Below the pieces are notes generated by a model, which ran no database searches, was not told the origin of the DNA, and worked only from the letters and a program-made list of their open reading frames with translations. Both the position numbers and the translations under genes were made by a program. From Bacteroidota bacterium (GTDB lineage Bacteria; Bacteroidota; Bacteroidia; Bacteroidales; VadinHA17): a DNA stretch of 49,119 nt. The stretch covers positions 1 to 49,119 of the forward strand of contig DSCJ01000089.1 in NCBI GenBank assembly GCA_011049175.1. The letters run 5' to 3'. This document shows positions 39,749-49,053 of this stretch, piece after piece (the stretch's first letter is position 1; every line of letters begins with the position of its first letter).

Positions 39749-41998
39749 ATGAAAAAAAGAAGAAAAAAATCAAAACCGGTTGTTCGCTGGCTGCTCTGGC
39801 TGGCTGCAGCGGGACTGGCATTCGCAGGGATGCTTACCCTGATCACGCTGATGGGAGGCTTCGGCCCCTTGCCCCGGCACGATGAGTTGAGGAATCTGAG
39901 GGATGAAAGGGCTACCCTGGTGTACAGCAGCGACGGGAAAATGATCGGGAAAATTTTTGCCCGGAACCGCACACCTGTTTCCCTTGACGAAGTCCCGTCC
40001 CACCTGATCGACGCTCTGATTGTGACCGAAGACCTTCGTTTTTTCAGCCACAACGGGATTGATAACCGCAGCCTGCTCAGGGTATTGGTAAAATCCATTC
40101 TGATGGGGAACCGGGAGGCGGGCGGGGGAAGCACCCTTACCCAGCAACTGGCAAAAAATCTGTATGGCCGGCCCAGGCTTGGGTTTCTTACCGTGCCGGT
40201 GGCCAAGATACGGGAGGCTATACTGGCTATCAGGATGGAAGAAGTATATACCAAGGAGGAGATACTTTCCCTCTACCTGAATACGGTTCCTTTCGGGGAA
40301 GATGTGTACGGGGTGGAAGCTGCGGCCAACCGGTACTTCAACAAACCTGTAAAAGAACTGGGTGCAGAAGAATCGGCCCTGCTGGTTGGCATCCTCAAAG
40401 CCAACACCTATTATCACCCCCGCCTGCATCCCGAACGGTCCCGGGATAGACGAAACCTGGTACTTGAACTGATGAGGCAGCACGGGAAGATTGACAGTAC
40501 GGAAGCAGTGAGGCTGCAGAAGTTACCCCTGAAACTGGATTATTCAAACTTCAGGCTTGAGGGGCCTGCCCAGTATTTCCTTTTTCAGGTGGAGAAACAG
40601 GCGCGCGAGATACTGTCCCGTCAAAATAATTTGGGGCAAGAGTGGAGGTGGGATATAGAAAAAGACGGTTTGAAGATCATGACCACCCTCGATCTTCGTT
40701 TGCAGGAGATGGCCCTGCGGTCGGTAAGGGAGCATCTTTCGGTAATGCAGCCGCTACTGGAAAAAGACCGGCATATCAGAAAAATTAAAAATGATTTTTA
40801 CCGCGGGCACTCCGAACAGAACGGTGAAAAACGCCTGCGTGAAATATGGACCTGGGAAGGAACGAAAGTGGACAGCATGAGCGTGGTTGACAGCCTGTGG
40901 CATTATTATGCCATGCTGCATGCCGGTGTGTATGCTGTGGAACCTTTCACGGGGAAGGTCCGGATATGGGTGGGAGGGAATCATTTCAGGTACCTGCCGT
41001 ATGATCTGATCCGGGCCCGCCGTCCGGCTGCTTCGGCTTTCAAGCCGTATCTGTACACGGCTGCCCTGGAAAACGGATTCAATCCGTGCTATTATCTGGA
41101 TAACGAATCCAGAATATATCCCGAATACGATGACTGGGAACCCGATAATTATGACGGTACGGAGGGAGGAGAGGCAGCTCTGTGGTACGCCCTGGCTCAT
41201 TCGCTGAATCTGCCGACGGTGGACCTGTATTTTCGCCTTGGATTTGATCCGCTGGAATATTTTTGCCTGCGTTTTGGCCTGCCTCCCCTGCCGCGGGAGA
41301 AACCGGCCCTGGCACTGGGAGCATACGATCTGTCGCTGACCGAAGCCATCAGGCTCTATGCCTGCCTGGGGGCAGGCGGGCAGCTGTCCGAACCGTATAT
41401 GATTGAAAGGATTACCGGACCGGAAGGTCAGGTATTGTATGAGCATGAGCGGGAAGAACCGGCCCGGGTGATGCGTGAGGAAATAGCCGGGCAAATGACA
41501 GCCATGTTGCGAAGGGTGGTCAATGAAGGTACGGCTGTTCCTATGCGAACGGCCTGGGGGGTGCAGGCCGATGTGGCCGGGAAAACCGGTACTTCCCAGG
41601 AATACAGCGATGCATGGTTCTTCTGGTATTCATCCGGCCTGGCGGGAGGAATATGGGTGGGAGCCCGCGATCCGGAAGTGCACTTTTCAACGGGCGGATA
41701 CGGAAGCGGTACGGCGCTGGCCCTGCCGGTGGCAGGAAGATTGCTGAACAGGATGGAAGCACGGCGTGACCTTTCCACTGCTTACCTTCCGCCTTTTGAC
41801 CTTCCGTTCTTTTCCGAATGGAGCATGGAATGCGAAGGGATCAGGGAAAAGGATGCTTTCAGGGATATCTGGGAAGAAATATTCGGTCGTCCCCGTCACC
41901 GACCCGCACGGGATACACTGGAAGACAGCCGGGAAGGCCGGTTGCGCGACCTGATCAGGGAACTGTTCAGAAGGAGGGATGCGGAAAGGGAAGAGTGA
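39749..41998 (+). CDS. Class A penicillin-binding protein (glycosyltransferase/transpeptidase)
   Basis: Builds and cross-links peptidoglycan in the periplasm. The 749-residue protein has a basic N-terminus and one membrane anchor (WLLWLAAAGLAFAGMLTLIT), then a GT51 domain with EDLRFFSHNGI (catalytic Glu94) and GGGSTLTQQLAKNLYGRP. The transpeptidase domain has the Ser429-x-x-Lys432 motif (AASAFKPY), an SLN triad in AHSLNLPTV, and KTGTS. The SxxK motif reads PAASAFK instead of the usual PGStFK. A charged tail follows. ATG 39722 is the alternative start. It sits between two exported sugar enzymes but is not obviously linked to them. Confidence 0.9.
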   Translation: MKKRRKKSKPVVRWLLWLAAAGLAFAGMLTLITLMGGFGPLPRHDELRNLRDERATLVYSSDGKMIGKIFARNRTPVSLDEVPSHLIDALIVTEDLRFFSHNGIDNRSLLRVLVKSILMGNREAGGGSTLTQQLAKNLYGRPRLGFLTVPVAKIREAILAIRMEEVYTKEEILSLYLNTVPFGEDVYGVEAAANRYFNKPVKELGAEESALLVGILKANTYYHPRLHPERSRDRRNLVLELMRQHGKIDSTEAVRLQKLPLKLDYSNFRLEGPAQYFLFQVEKQAREILSRQNNLGQEWRWDIEKDGLKIMTTLDLRLQEMALRSVREHLSVMQPLLEKDRHIRKIKNDFYRGHSEQNGEKRLREIWTWEGTKVDSMSVVDSLWHYYAMLHAGVYAVEPFTGKVRIWVGGNHFRYLPYDLIRARRPAASAFKPYLYTAALENGFNPCYYLDNESRIYPEYDDWEPDNYDGTEGGEAALWYALAHSLNLPTVDLYFRLGFDPLEYFCLRFGLPPLPREKPALALGAYDLSLTEAIRLYACLGAGGQLSEPYMIERITGPEGQVLYEHEREEPARVMREEIAGQMTAMLRRVVNEGTAVPMRTAWGVQADVAGKTGTSQEYSDAWFFWYSSGLAGGIWVGARDPEVHFSTGGYGSGTALALPVAGRLLNRMEARRDLSTAYLPPFDLPFFSEWSMECEGIREKDAFRDIWEEIFGRPRHRPARDTLEDSREGRLRDLIRELFRRRDAEREE

Positions 41999-42007
41999 TT
42001 TTTTCAA

Positions 42008-43192
42008 TTATTTTTTCAGACGTAGCAGGATCACGTCCCTGGCAGGTACGGTGGCTTCAAAGAAAGACCGCGTGTTTCCGGTATTTTTCCTTGCCCATAC
42101 GTCTCTTATGCGGTAAACCACCCGTAACCCTATCACCTCCCAGTCGAAGGTCAAACTGTAATCTTCATCCCCCCGGTTCAGGAAGCATACGGCCAGGTCT
42201 TCTCCCTTGAGGTCTTTGATCCACACTTCCAGGTCTCCTTCATCCACTACTTTGAAGGCCTGTATCCCCATATGGTCCTGGTTGATTTCCAGCAATTCCT
42301 TATGGGTGAGGATCCCGAGGGTGGTTCTGTCCATTTTTCTCAGGTCGTTTCCTGCCATGAGCGGGGCGGCCAGCATACACCACATGGTAAAATGTGCCCG
42401 GTATTCATTGGGGTTCAGGTTTCCCATGCCGACGATCAGCATATCCGGGTCGTTCCAGTGATCGGGACCGGCATATTTGTCCAGCCCTACCTGCATATCG
42501 AGAATCTGCGTCCATCCCAGTCCGTTGGCCTGCGATCCGTCGCTGAGAGTGCCGTCCCACGAATCGGCAATGTCGCCCGTGGTGCGCCACATATGACCGA
42601 TCCCCTCACCCCATTTCCAGGGTTCGTTTTTTCCCCATTCACAGATACTGAATACCATAGGGCGCCCTGCTTTCCTTATGGCATCGCTCATAGTGCGGTA
42701 AGAATCCACCGCACTCTGGGTTCCGGTGTGACACCAGTCGTATTTCACAAAATCCACTTCCCAGCGGGCAAAGGTGCGGGCATCCTGGTATTCGTATCCC
42801 CGGCTTCCCGGTTTCCCTCCGCAGGTTTGGGTTCCGGCGCAGGCATAGATGCCCAGTTTCAGTCCCAGGGAATGAACATAATCGGCCAGGGCTTTGATCC
42901 CTGAGGGGAATCGTTCGGGGTCAGGGACCAGGTATCCTTCCTCGTCACGGCCCGATGCCCATCCGTCGTCAATAACCACATAGGTGTATCCGGCATCTTT
43001 CATGCCGCTGCTTGCCATGGCATCGGCGGTTTCCCTGATCAGTTGTTCGTTGATGTCCATCCGGAACGTGTTCCAGCTGTTCCATCCCATGGGGGGAGTA
43101 AGGGCCAGCCCTTTAAAAGCCTGAGCTGTGAGGTTTGTGGCAGCCAGCATTCCGCAAACTATTGAAAGGAGGCAGATCCGAATTGTGTTCAT
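42008..43192 (-). CDS. Exported glycoside hydrolase family 27 alpha-galactosidase
   Basis: Removes terminal alpha-galactose from oligosaccharides or polysaccharides. Of 394 residues, a signal peptide (ICLLSIVCGMLAATNLTAQA) is followed by the GH27 barrel: LTPPMGWNSWNTF, YVVIDDGWASG, GLKLGIYACAG, VDFVKYDWCHTG (nucleophile Asp), and WRTTGDIADSW (acid/base Asp). A C-terminal beta-sandwich ends the protein. It lacks a type IX sorting tail. Together with the exported mutarotase it suggests processing of galactosides outside the cytoplasm. Confidence 0.93.
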   Translation of the reverse strand: MNTIRICLLSIVCGMLAATNLTAQAFKGLALTPPMGWNSWNTFRMDINEQLIRETADAMASSGMKDAGYTYVVIDDGWASGRDEEGYLVPDPERFPSGIKALADYVHSLGLKLGIYACAGTQTCGGKPGSRGYEYQDARTFARWEVDFVKYDWCHTGTQSAVDSYRTMSDAIRKAGRPMVFSICEWGKNEPWKWGEGIGHMWRTTGDIADSWDGTLSDGSQANGLGWTQILDMQVGLDKYAGPDHWNDPDMLIVGMGNLNPNEYRAHFTMWCMLAAPLMAGNDLRKMDRTTLGILTHKELLEINQDHMGIQAFKVVDEGDLEVWIKDLKGEDLAVCFLNRGDEDYSLTFDWEVIGLRVVYRIRDVWARKNTGNTRSFFEATVPARDVILLRLKK

Positions 43193-43284
43193 GGCAGGGG
43201 AAGTAGTTTTATTTTCAGAAAGATAATAAAATCAACGGAAAATACATGGCATAACATGCTGATGGGGCGCATGGCCGGATTTCC

Positions 43285-43998
43285 TTATTTTCCGAAACGC
43301 GAAAGAGCCTCTTCCATAATAGCCCCGGTAGCGGAAGTACCGATCCTTTCGGCGCCTGCTTCTTTCAGGGCCAGCAACTGATCAAGGTTGCGTATACCTC
43401 CTGAGGCCTTGACCCTTACCTTTTCGCCGCTATGTTTCCTCATCAAACGCACATCATCAACCGTGGCACCCCGGGTGACCATATGCCCTTCTTTGTCTTT
43501 GAAAAATCCGAAACCGGTGGAAGTTTTGACGAAATCCACTCCCAGAGCAGTACACAGTTCACAAAGCCTGATCTTGTACTGATCGGTAGGAAGATAATCG
43601 TTCTCAAAGATCACCTTCAGCAGGGTGTTGTTTTCACGGCTAACCGATACGATGGCAGCTATTTCCGCTTCCACGTACTTCCAGTCTTCCTGCAACACTT
43701 TTCCAAGATTCGGAACCATATCGATTTCTTTTGCCCCGTCGTCAATGGCCTCTTCGGCTTCATAGATCTTTACTTCAATGGAGCTGTTCCCATGGGGGAA
43801 TCCTATAACAGAGGCTACGGGGACGCCTGAATTTTCAAGATATTCCACGGCCTGCCTCACGGCATAGGGTTTTACACACATGGAAGCAACCCGGTACCGG
43901 GCGGCAATTTCACATCCTTTTTTCAGGTCGGTATCGGTATGGACCGGATGCAGAACTGAATGATCGATCATTTTTGCGATTTCGTCAGCTTTTTTCAT
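43285..43998 (-). CDS. deoC: Deoxyribose-phosphate aldolase
   Basis: Splits deoxyribose 5-phosphate into acetaldehyde and glyceraldehyde 3-phosphate in nucleoside salvage. The 237-residue TIM barrel has IDHSVLHP, ASVIGFPHG, LLKVIFEND with the proton-relay Lys, FVKTSTGFG with the Schiff-base Lys, and RVKASGGIRN. ATG 43998 is chosen since the eight residues upstream are not conserved. No other nucleoside-salvage gene is adjacent. Confidence 0.94.
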   Translation of the reverse strand: MKKADEIAKMIDHSVLHPVHTDTDLKKGCEIAARYRVASMCVKPYAVRQAVEYLENSGVPVASVIGFPHGNSSIEVKIYEAEEAIDDGAKEIDMVPNLGKVLQEDWKYVEAEIAAIVSVSRENNTLLKVIFENDYLPTDQYKIRLCELCTALGVDFVKTSTGFGFFKDKEGHMVTRGATVDDVRLMRKHSGEKVRVKASGGIRNLDQLLALKEAGAERIGTSATGAIMEEALSRFGK

Positions 43999-44150
43999 TA
44001 TAGAATATTTATGAAGAAACATGAATATAAATATACAAATCTCAATAATTCTTATGTATTTTCGCTGTTTCTGTATCTTTTTTTTACTTTATACGTCTTA
44101 CATACAATTTACAATTTACATAAAACCATAAAATATCATAAAATCAATTT

Positions 44151-46766
44151 ATGAAGCGCAACTTGTGTATTATTCTGATGTTTGCACTGATTCATCAGGG
44201 ATTTTCACAGGGTTTTCCCAAAAGACTGTATACCACCCACCGTATTGAAAATCCTCCGGTAATTGACGGCAATCTGGATGATGCGGCATGGATGCAGGGC
44301 GAATGGCAGGGCGATTTTGTTCAGTTCGAACCCTATGAAGGCCGTTCTCCCTCAAAGCCCACCGAATTTAACATTCTGTTCGACGACCTGCACCTGTATG
44401 TGGGCATGAAATGCTATGACCATCCGGACAGTATTACCGTAAGAATGACCCGACGGGACAATGACGACGGCGATATGGTGATGATTCTGTTCGACAGTTA
44501 CCACGATCTGCGTACCGGATTTGTTTTCGGCGTTACTGCCGCCGGCGTCCGCCTGGATGTTCTTATGTCAAATGACGGGGCCAACGAGGATCCCTCGTGG
44601 GACCCTATATGGCAGGCCAAAACAAAGATACACGACTGGGGATGGGCGGTTGAGATGAAGATTCCTTTTACACAGCTCCGGTTTAAAAAGAATTCTTCCG
44701 AGGTGTGGGGCCTTGAAGTGGCCCGGATGATCTATCGCTACAATCAAACCAATCTGTGGCAGCCGATCAGTCGCACTTCCTCGGGTATTGTGCATGCCAG
44801 TGGCGAATTGACCGGACTTCAGGAAATCACCCCCCGAAAACAGTTCGATATGGTGCCTTATGGGGTGGCAAGCTACCATACTTCGGAACCTGAACCGGGA
44901 AATCCTTTTGCCACAGGCAAAGAATTTCAATACAATGCGGGTCTCGACGCCAAAGTAGGATTAACCAACAACCTTACCCTGGATATAACCATCAATCCCG
45001 ATTTCGGCCAGGTGGAAGCCGATCCTTCGGAAGTGAACCTGACGGCCTTTGAGACCTATTTTCAGGAAAAAAGGCCTTTTTTTATTGAGGGAAACAACAT
45101 TACCAGTTTCAATGTAGGTCTTGGAGACGGGGATGCGGGGAACGACAACCTGTTCTATTCCCGCAGAATAGGACGCAGGCCCCATGGCTATCCCGACCTG
45201 GAAGAGGGAGAATACGCCAGGGTTCCGAATTTTACCAATATTCTGGGCGCTGCCAAAATAACGGGAAAAACCGAGAATGGTCTTTCTGTGGGGATCCTGG
45301 GAAGTGTGACAGCCGAGGTGAGGGCCGAGATAGATCAGAACGGGGAACGCCGGAGTGAAGTGGTGGAGCCGTTGACAAACTACAGCCTGGCGAGGTTACA
45401 GAAGGACCTGGATCAGGGGAATACCATTATCGGGGGTATGGTCACGTCCACCAACCGAAAACTGGGTGATACCGGAATAGATATGCTGCATTCTGGAGCC
45501 TATACGGGAGGGATCGATTTTACACAGTATTTCAGGGAGAAGAGCTACCGGCTCAGCACTTCCCTGATTATGAGCCATGTTACCGGCCCGGAAGAAGCCA
45601 TTGCCGCCACCCAGCGATCGTCGGCCCGGTATTTCCAGCGCCCCGATGCAGAGCATGTGGAGTATGACCCAACCCGGACATCCCTTACAGGCCATGGGGG
45701 AAAACTCGAGTTCGGGAAAATTTCCGGAAATTTCAATTTCCTGTTCATGAACATCTGGAAAAGTCCGGGGCTGGAGATCAATGATATGGGCTTTATGAGG
45801 GAAGCCGATTTTATACTGAACGTGCTGTGGGGAGGATATCATTTTACTGAACCGTTCAGTATTTTCCGGAGCCTAAGCCTGAACAGCGATGTGGTATCGG
45901 CATTTGATTTCGGAGGGAATCTCACGGGCCTGGCCTATGAGGGAAACATGCATGCCGATTTTCTGAACCACTGGGATTTCGGGATAGGCGGAGGATATAA
46001 TTTTTTCCATCTTTCCAATACCCTCCTGAGGGGAGGACCTTCCATGCTTTTGCCGGCCGACGGAAGACTGTGGTATTATCTGGCTACTGACCAGAGGAAA
46101 AGGGTTCAATTAAATTTCCACGGAAACATAAACAGAAGCACAGAAAATTATTCCCGAAGAGACGGGTACTCGGTGTCGCTTACCGTAAGGCCTTTTAATA
46201 CTTTGACCGTTTCACTGGAACCTTCTTACATGAAATCCATGAATGAGTTGCAGTACCTTCAAACCCTCGATCTGAACGGGGATGATAGCTACCTTTTCGC
46301 CAGGGTGAACCAGAAAATATACAGTATGTCGCTTCGCGTGAATTACAGCATACTGCCCGATCTTTCAGTACAGTACTGGGGACAGCCCTTTTCGGGCGAT
46401 ATCCGGTTCAGTGAATTCAAGATCATCACCGATCCGAAAGCCCCGGAATATTCCGGTCGTTTTCATGTATATGAGGAAGGAACAGAGATCAGCTACGTTG
46501 ACGGGGATTATTATGTGGACAACGGGGAATACAGCTTCGATTTTTCCAATCCCGATTTCAAGACCAACGAATGGCTTTCGAACCTGGTGGTGCGCTGGGA
46601 ATTCCATCCCGGATCCGTTGCTTACCTGGTCTGGTCGCAAACACGAAATTACATGGGAGGACCGGGGAACTATAGTCTGGGGGAAAACCTCGACCAGCTT
46701 TTTTCTCATGAAAGGGCGGATAACGTATTTATGATCAAGTTCTCCTACCGGATCGGCCTGAGGTAA
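44151..46766 (+). CDS. DUF5916 protein with N-terminal carbohydrate-binding-like domain
   Basis: An 871-residue exported protein: signal peptide (CIILMFALIHQGFSQ), then a CBM9-like beta-sandwich at about 30-220 (PPVIDGNLDDAAWMQGEW, LHLYVGMKCYD, WAVEMKIPFTQLRF). The DUF5916 region has the conserved NPDFGQVEADPSEVNL and EKRPFFIEG, followed by long amphipathic strands suggesting an outer-membrane barrel, with an aromatic C-terminus (FMIKFSYRIGLR). Function is unproven; it may bind or pass a glycan or metal. The AT-rich leader (44040-44150) shares an 11-mer with the leader of the AAA ATPase gene. Confidence 0.82.
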   Translation: MKRNLCIILMFALIHQGFSQGFPKRLYTTHRIENPPVIDGNLDDAAWMQGEWQGDFVQFEPYEGRSPSKPTEFNILFDDLHLYVGMKCYDHPDSITVRMTRRDNDDGDMVMILFDSYHDLRTGFVFGVTAAGVRLDVLMSNDGANEDPSWDPIWQAKTKIHDWGWAVEMKIPFTQLRFKKNSSEVWGLEVARMIYRYNQTNLWQPISRTSSGIVHASGELTGLQEITPRKQFDMVPYGVASYHTSEPEPGNPFATGKEFQYNAGLDAKVGLTNNLTLDITINPDFGQVEADPSEVNLTAFETYFQEKRPFFIEGNNITSFNVGLGDGDAGNDNLFYSRRIGRRPHGYPDLEEGEYARVPNFTNILGAAKITGKTENGLSVGILGSVTAEVRAEIDQNGERRSEVVEPLTNYSLARLQKDLDQGNTIIGGMVTSTNRKLGDTGIDMLHSGAYTGGIDFTQYFREKSYRLSTSLIMSHVTGPEEAIAATQRSSARYFQRPDAEHVEYDPTRTSLTGHGGKLEFGKISGNFNFLFMNIWKSPGLEINDMGFMREADFILNVLWGGYHFTEPFSIFRSLSLNSDVVSAFDFGGNLTGLAYEGNMHADFLNHWDFGIGGGYNFFHLSNTLLRGGPSMLLPADGRLWYYLATDQRKRVQLNFHGNINRSTENYSRRDGYSVSLTVRPFNTLTVSLEPSYMKSMNELQYLQTLDLNGDDSYLFARVNQKIYSMSLRVNYSILPDLSVQYWGQPFSGDIRFSEFKIITDPKAPEYSGRFHVYEEGTEISYVDGDYYVDNGEYSFDFSNPDFKTNEWLSNLVVRWEFHPGSVAYLVWSQTRNYMGGPGNYSLGENLDQLFSHERADNVFMIKFSYRIGLR

Positions 46767-46769
46767 ACA

Positions 46770-46800
46770 TTGTGTTCCTGCTCCGGGTGTATTATCTTTG
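46770..46800 (+). promoter_or_regulatory. Candidate promoter of the metallo-beta-lactamase-fold gene
   Basis: TTGT (46770-46773), 19 bases, then TATCTTTG (46793-46800). It lies just past the DUF5916 stop and suggests independent transcription. The ATG at 46829 is then 20-25 bases into the transcript. Confidence 0.55.
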
Positions 46801-46828
46801 AAGAAGTACATCAAAAAATTTGAAGAAA

Positions 46829-47539
46829 ATGAAAACCACATGGCTTATGTTCCTGTTCGCATGGATGCAACCCGGTCTATTTGCCCAGGATTATCAGAAA
46901 GACATTATTCCCACTTCCTCCGGCGACCTGGAGATCACTTTTATTGCGCATGGTACACTTATGATGCAATACCAGGACAGGGTGATCCACATCGACCCGG
47001 TTTCGATGTTCGGCACCGATTATGCGAAAATGCCCGATGCCGATCTGATCCTGATCACCCATGCTCACGGCGATCATCTGGATCCCGATGCCATTGCAAA
47101 GATCCGCACAGACAAAACCGTGACCGTTCTGACCAGCCAGTGTTTTGAACAACTCGGGTTCGGGCAGGTGATGGCCAATGGCGACGGGGAAACGATGTTC
47201 GGGATAAAAATCGAGGCGGTTCCCGCCTACAACCTGGAATCATCTTACCATCCCAAAGGGGTGGGTAACGGGTATGTGCTGTATTTCGGGGATAAAAAGG
47301 TGTATGTGGCAGGTGACACGGAGAATATCCCCGAAATGAGCGATCTGAAGGATATCGATGTGGCATTCCTTCCCATGAACCGGCCTTATACCATGACTCC
47401 CGAAATGGTGGCCGAAGCGGCCCGGAGATTCCGTCCGGAAATACTGTATCCCTACCACTACGGTAATACGGATACGGGGAAACTGGTGGAATTGCTGAAA
47501 AACGAGAAGGATATTGAGGTGAGGGTCAGAAAGATGTAA
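46829..47539 (+). CDS. Exported metallo-beta-lactamase-fold hydrolase
   Basis: A 236-residue metal-dependent hydrolase of the UlaG/YcbX-like MBL group: signal peptide (TTWLMFLFAWMQPGLFAQ), LMMQYQDRVIHIDP, LILITHAHGDHLD with the metal ligands, KVYVAGDTEN, and ILYPYHYGNTD. The members act on varied substrates, so the reaction is unknown. ATG 46829 is preferred over an upstream TTG at 46820. The export signal makes it a periplasmic enzyme. Confidence 0.85.
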   Translation: MKTTWLMFLFAWMQPGLFAQDYQKDIIPTSSGDLEITFIAHGTLMMQYQDRVIHIDPVSMFGTDYAKMPDADLILITHAHGDHLDPDAIAKIRTDKTVTVLTSQCFEQLGFGQVMANGDGETMFGIKIEAVPAYNLESSYHPKGVGNGYVLYFGDKKVYVAGDTENIPEMSDLKDIDVAFLPMNRPYTMTPEMVAEAARRFRPEILYPYHYGNTDTGKLVELLKNEKDIEVRVRKM

Positions 47540-47713
47540 AATTTTCCTTTTTCAGGGAAGGGTGTGGCATCATCCGTGGTGACCAGGAATTTTGGGTTTC
47601 CGGCTCATCCTTTTCACTTATTGTGTCAACCGGGCTTGGGTTGATATTTTTCCTGGTGTGGGCATATGAAATGCCTTTTTCGGAATACGGTTAGATTTCT
47701 TTGTTTTTGTATA
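47540..47713. other. Non-coding gap upstream of the AAA ATPase operator
   Basis: I see no gene or terminator here. It leads into the AT-rich repeat region at 47714-47743. Confidence 0.4.
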
Positions 47714-47743
47714 TTACATTATGTAAATTGCATAATGTAAATT
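47714..47743. promoter_or_regulatory. Paired palindromes in the ATPase leader
   Basis: TTACATTATG (47714-47723) and CATAATGTAA (47731-47740) are perfect inverted copies 7 bases apart. The same stretch can be read as two overlapping palindromic units, TTACATTATGTAA and TTGCATAATGTAA, 14 bases apart. They lie 15 bases before the ATG, where a repressor, possibly the ATPase's own system, could bind. Confidence 0.45.
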
Positions 47744-47757
47744 ACAAATTATAAAAC

Positions 47758-48882
47758 ATGAAACATCCACAGACCCCATTCCCGGTTACCGGTTATTACG
47801 GCCCTGATTATTTTTGCAACAGGGAAAGTGAACTGGAACAACTCACCCGGTGTGTGCGGGGAGGGCAATCGGCAACGCTGGTGGCGTTGCGCAGATTGGG
47901 AAAGACGGCATTGATAAAGCATCTGTTTTATCACATACAGAGTCAGTATACAACGATATACCTTGACATTCTGCCAACCGAGTCGACCAATGAATTGCTG
48001 AACAGGCTCTCTACAGCCATTATTCGTGCGCATGCCGAAAAAGCCGGGTTCGGAAAAAAGGCATGGGATTTGATCCGGTCGCTTCGACCGGTAATCAGCT
48101 ATGATCCACTAAGCGGGCAGCCTCAGGTAAGTCTCAGGGTGAGCTCCGAGGAGAGCAGAAAAACGCTTGCCGACCTGATCACTCTTCTGGAAACACATAC
48201 ACAGCCTGTGGTTATTGCACTGGATGAGTTCCAGCAGATACTTGAGTATCCGGAAAAGCAAACGGATGCCTGGTTGCGGGCGGTTGTCCATGAACTGAGG
48301 AACGTGCATTTTATATTTTCGGGCAGTCAGCAACACATCATGGCCGATCTTTTCATGAACCCGGAACGTCCATTTTACCGAAGCACCCACTTTATGAAAA
48401 TTGGCAAGCTGGAAAAATCCGTGTACCGGGAATTTATCATCAGGAAATTCGCCGAAAAAGGAAAATCGGTTTCCGGAGATGTAGTGGATTCCATGCTGCA
48501 ATGGACCGAACTACATACCTATTATGTCCAGCTGTTGTGCAACCGGGTGTTTTTATCTTCGGGAAAGAAGATCACGGAAGATACCTGGAGGGAAGAAGCC
48601 GGCAGGATGTTGAAAGAACAGGAGTTTGTATTTTTCGGTTACCGTGAAATGCTGACAAAGGCCCAGTGGGATCTTCTGAAGGCGATCGCGCTGGAAGGGA
48701 AGGTTTACCAGCCAACTTCCTCTGCATTTATCACGGCCCATTCCCTGGGAAATCCTTCCACAGTACTCCGCTCGTTACAGGCACTGGAGAGGATGGATCT
48801 GGTATACCGGGAGGTTGACAGGGAGGGTGTTACGTACTATGGGGTATATGATGTTTTGTTCGCCCGGTGGATGAGCACATAG
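47758..48882 (+). CDS. AAA ATPase of the archaeal-type (PF01637) family
   Basis: A 374-residue STAND-like P-loop ATPase. Features: an N-terminal FCNRESELEQL, a Walker A-like ALRRLGKTALIKHL (ending GKTA, as usual in this family), Walker B VVIALDEFQQIL, sensor IFSGSQQHIMADLF, and PFYRSTHFMKIGKL. The C-terminal part (about 290-374) looks like a winged helix (AQWDLLKAIALEGKVY, NPSTVLRSLQALERMDLVYR). The family is common in Bacteroidota and Archaea; its role is not known. It stands alone, with no partner nuclease. Paired palindromes lie in the leader. Confidence 0.85.
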   Translation: MKHPQTPFPVTGYYGPDYFCNRESELEQLTRCVRGGQSATLVALRRLGKTALIKHLFYHIQSQYTTIYLDILPTESTNELLNRLSTAIIRAHAEKAGFGKKAWDLIRSLRPVISYDPLSGQPQVSLRVSSEESRKTLADLITLLETHTQPVVIALDEFQQILEYPEKQTDAWLRAVVHELRNVHFIFSGSQQHIMADLFMNPERPFYRSTHFMKIGKLEKSVYREFIIRKFAEKGKSVSGDVVDSMLQWTELHTYYVQLLCNRVFLSSGKKITEDTWREEAGRMLKEQEFVFFGYREMLTKAQWDLLKAIALEGKVYQPTSSAFITAHSLGNPSTVLRSLQALERMDLVYREVDREGVTYYGVYDVLFARWMST

Positions 48883-48944
48883 AGAAAAAATGGATCTTTC
48901 TTTTTCCCGGCCTTCTGAAAGCAGGCTTTCACCGGCCGGTAAGA

Positions 48945-48978
48945 AAAAATCCCCGGCCACTTCGTGGCGGGGGATTTT
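48945..48978 (-). terminator. Intrinsic terminator of the tRNA-Cys gene
   Basis: ATCCCCGGCCAC pairs with GTGGCGGGGGAT (one G-G mismatch) around the apical TTC, and on the minus strand the stem runs into ATTTTTT (48950-48944). It lies directly downstream of the tRNA-Cys gene on that strand. Confidence 0.75.
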
Positions 48979-48982
48979 GCGG

Positions 48983-49053
48983 AGGTCGGTAGCGGATTCG
49001 AACCGCTGTAACTGGTTTTGCAGACCAGCGCCTAACCACTCGGCAAACCGACC
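48983..49053 (-). tRNA. tRNA-Cys (anticodon GCA)
   Basis: The minus strand folds as a cloverleaf: acceptor stem GGTCGGT/ACCGACC, D arm GCC...GGC with loop GAGTGGTTA, anticodon arm CTGGT-CTGCAAA-ACCAG, variable loop, and T arm AGCGG-TTCGAAT-CCGCT. The anticodon is GCA and position 73 is U, the identity base for cysteine. Length is 71 bases; the CCA end is not encoded. Confidence 0.97.

Noticed and set aside
42008-43192. Type IX sorting tail on the exported GH27
   Set aside because: The C-terminus ends in a normal beta-sandwich without the conserved sorting-domain pattern.
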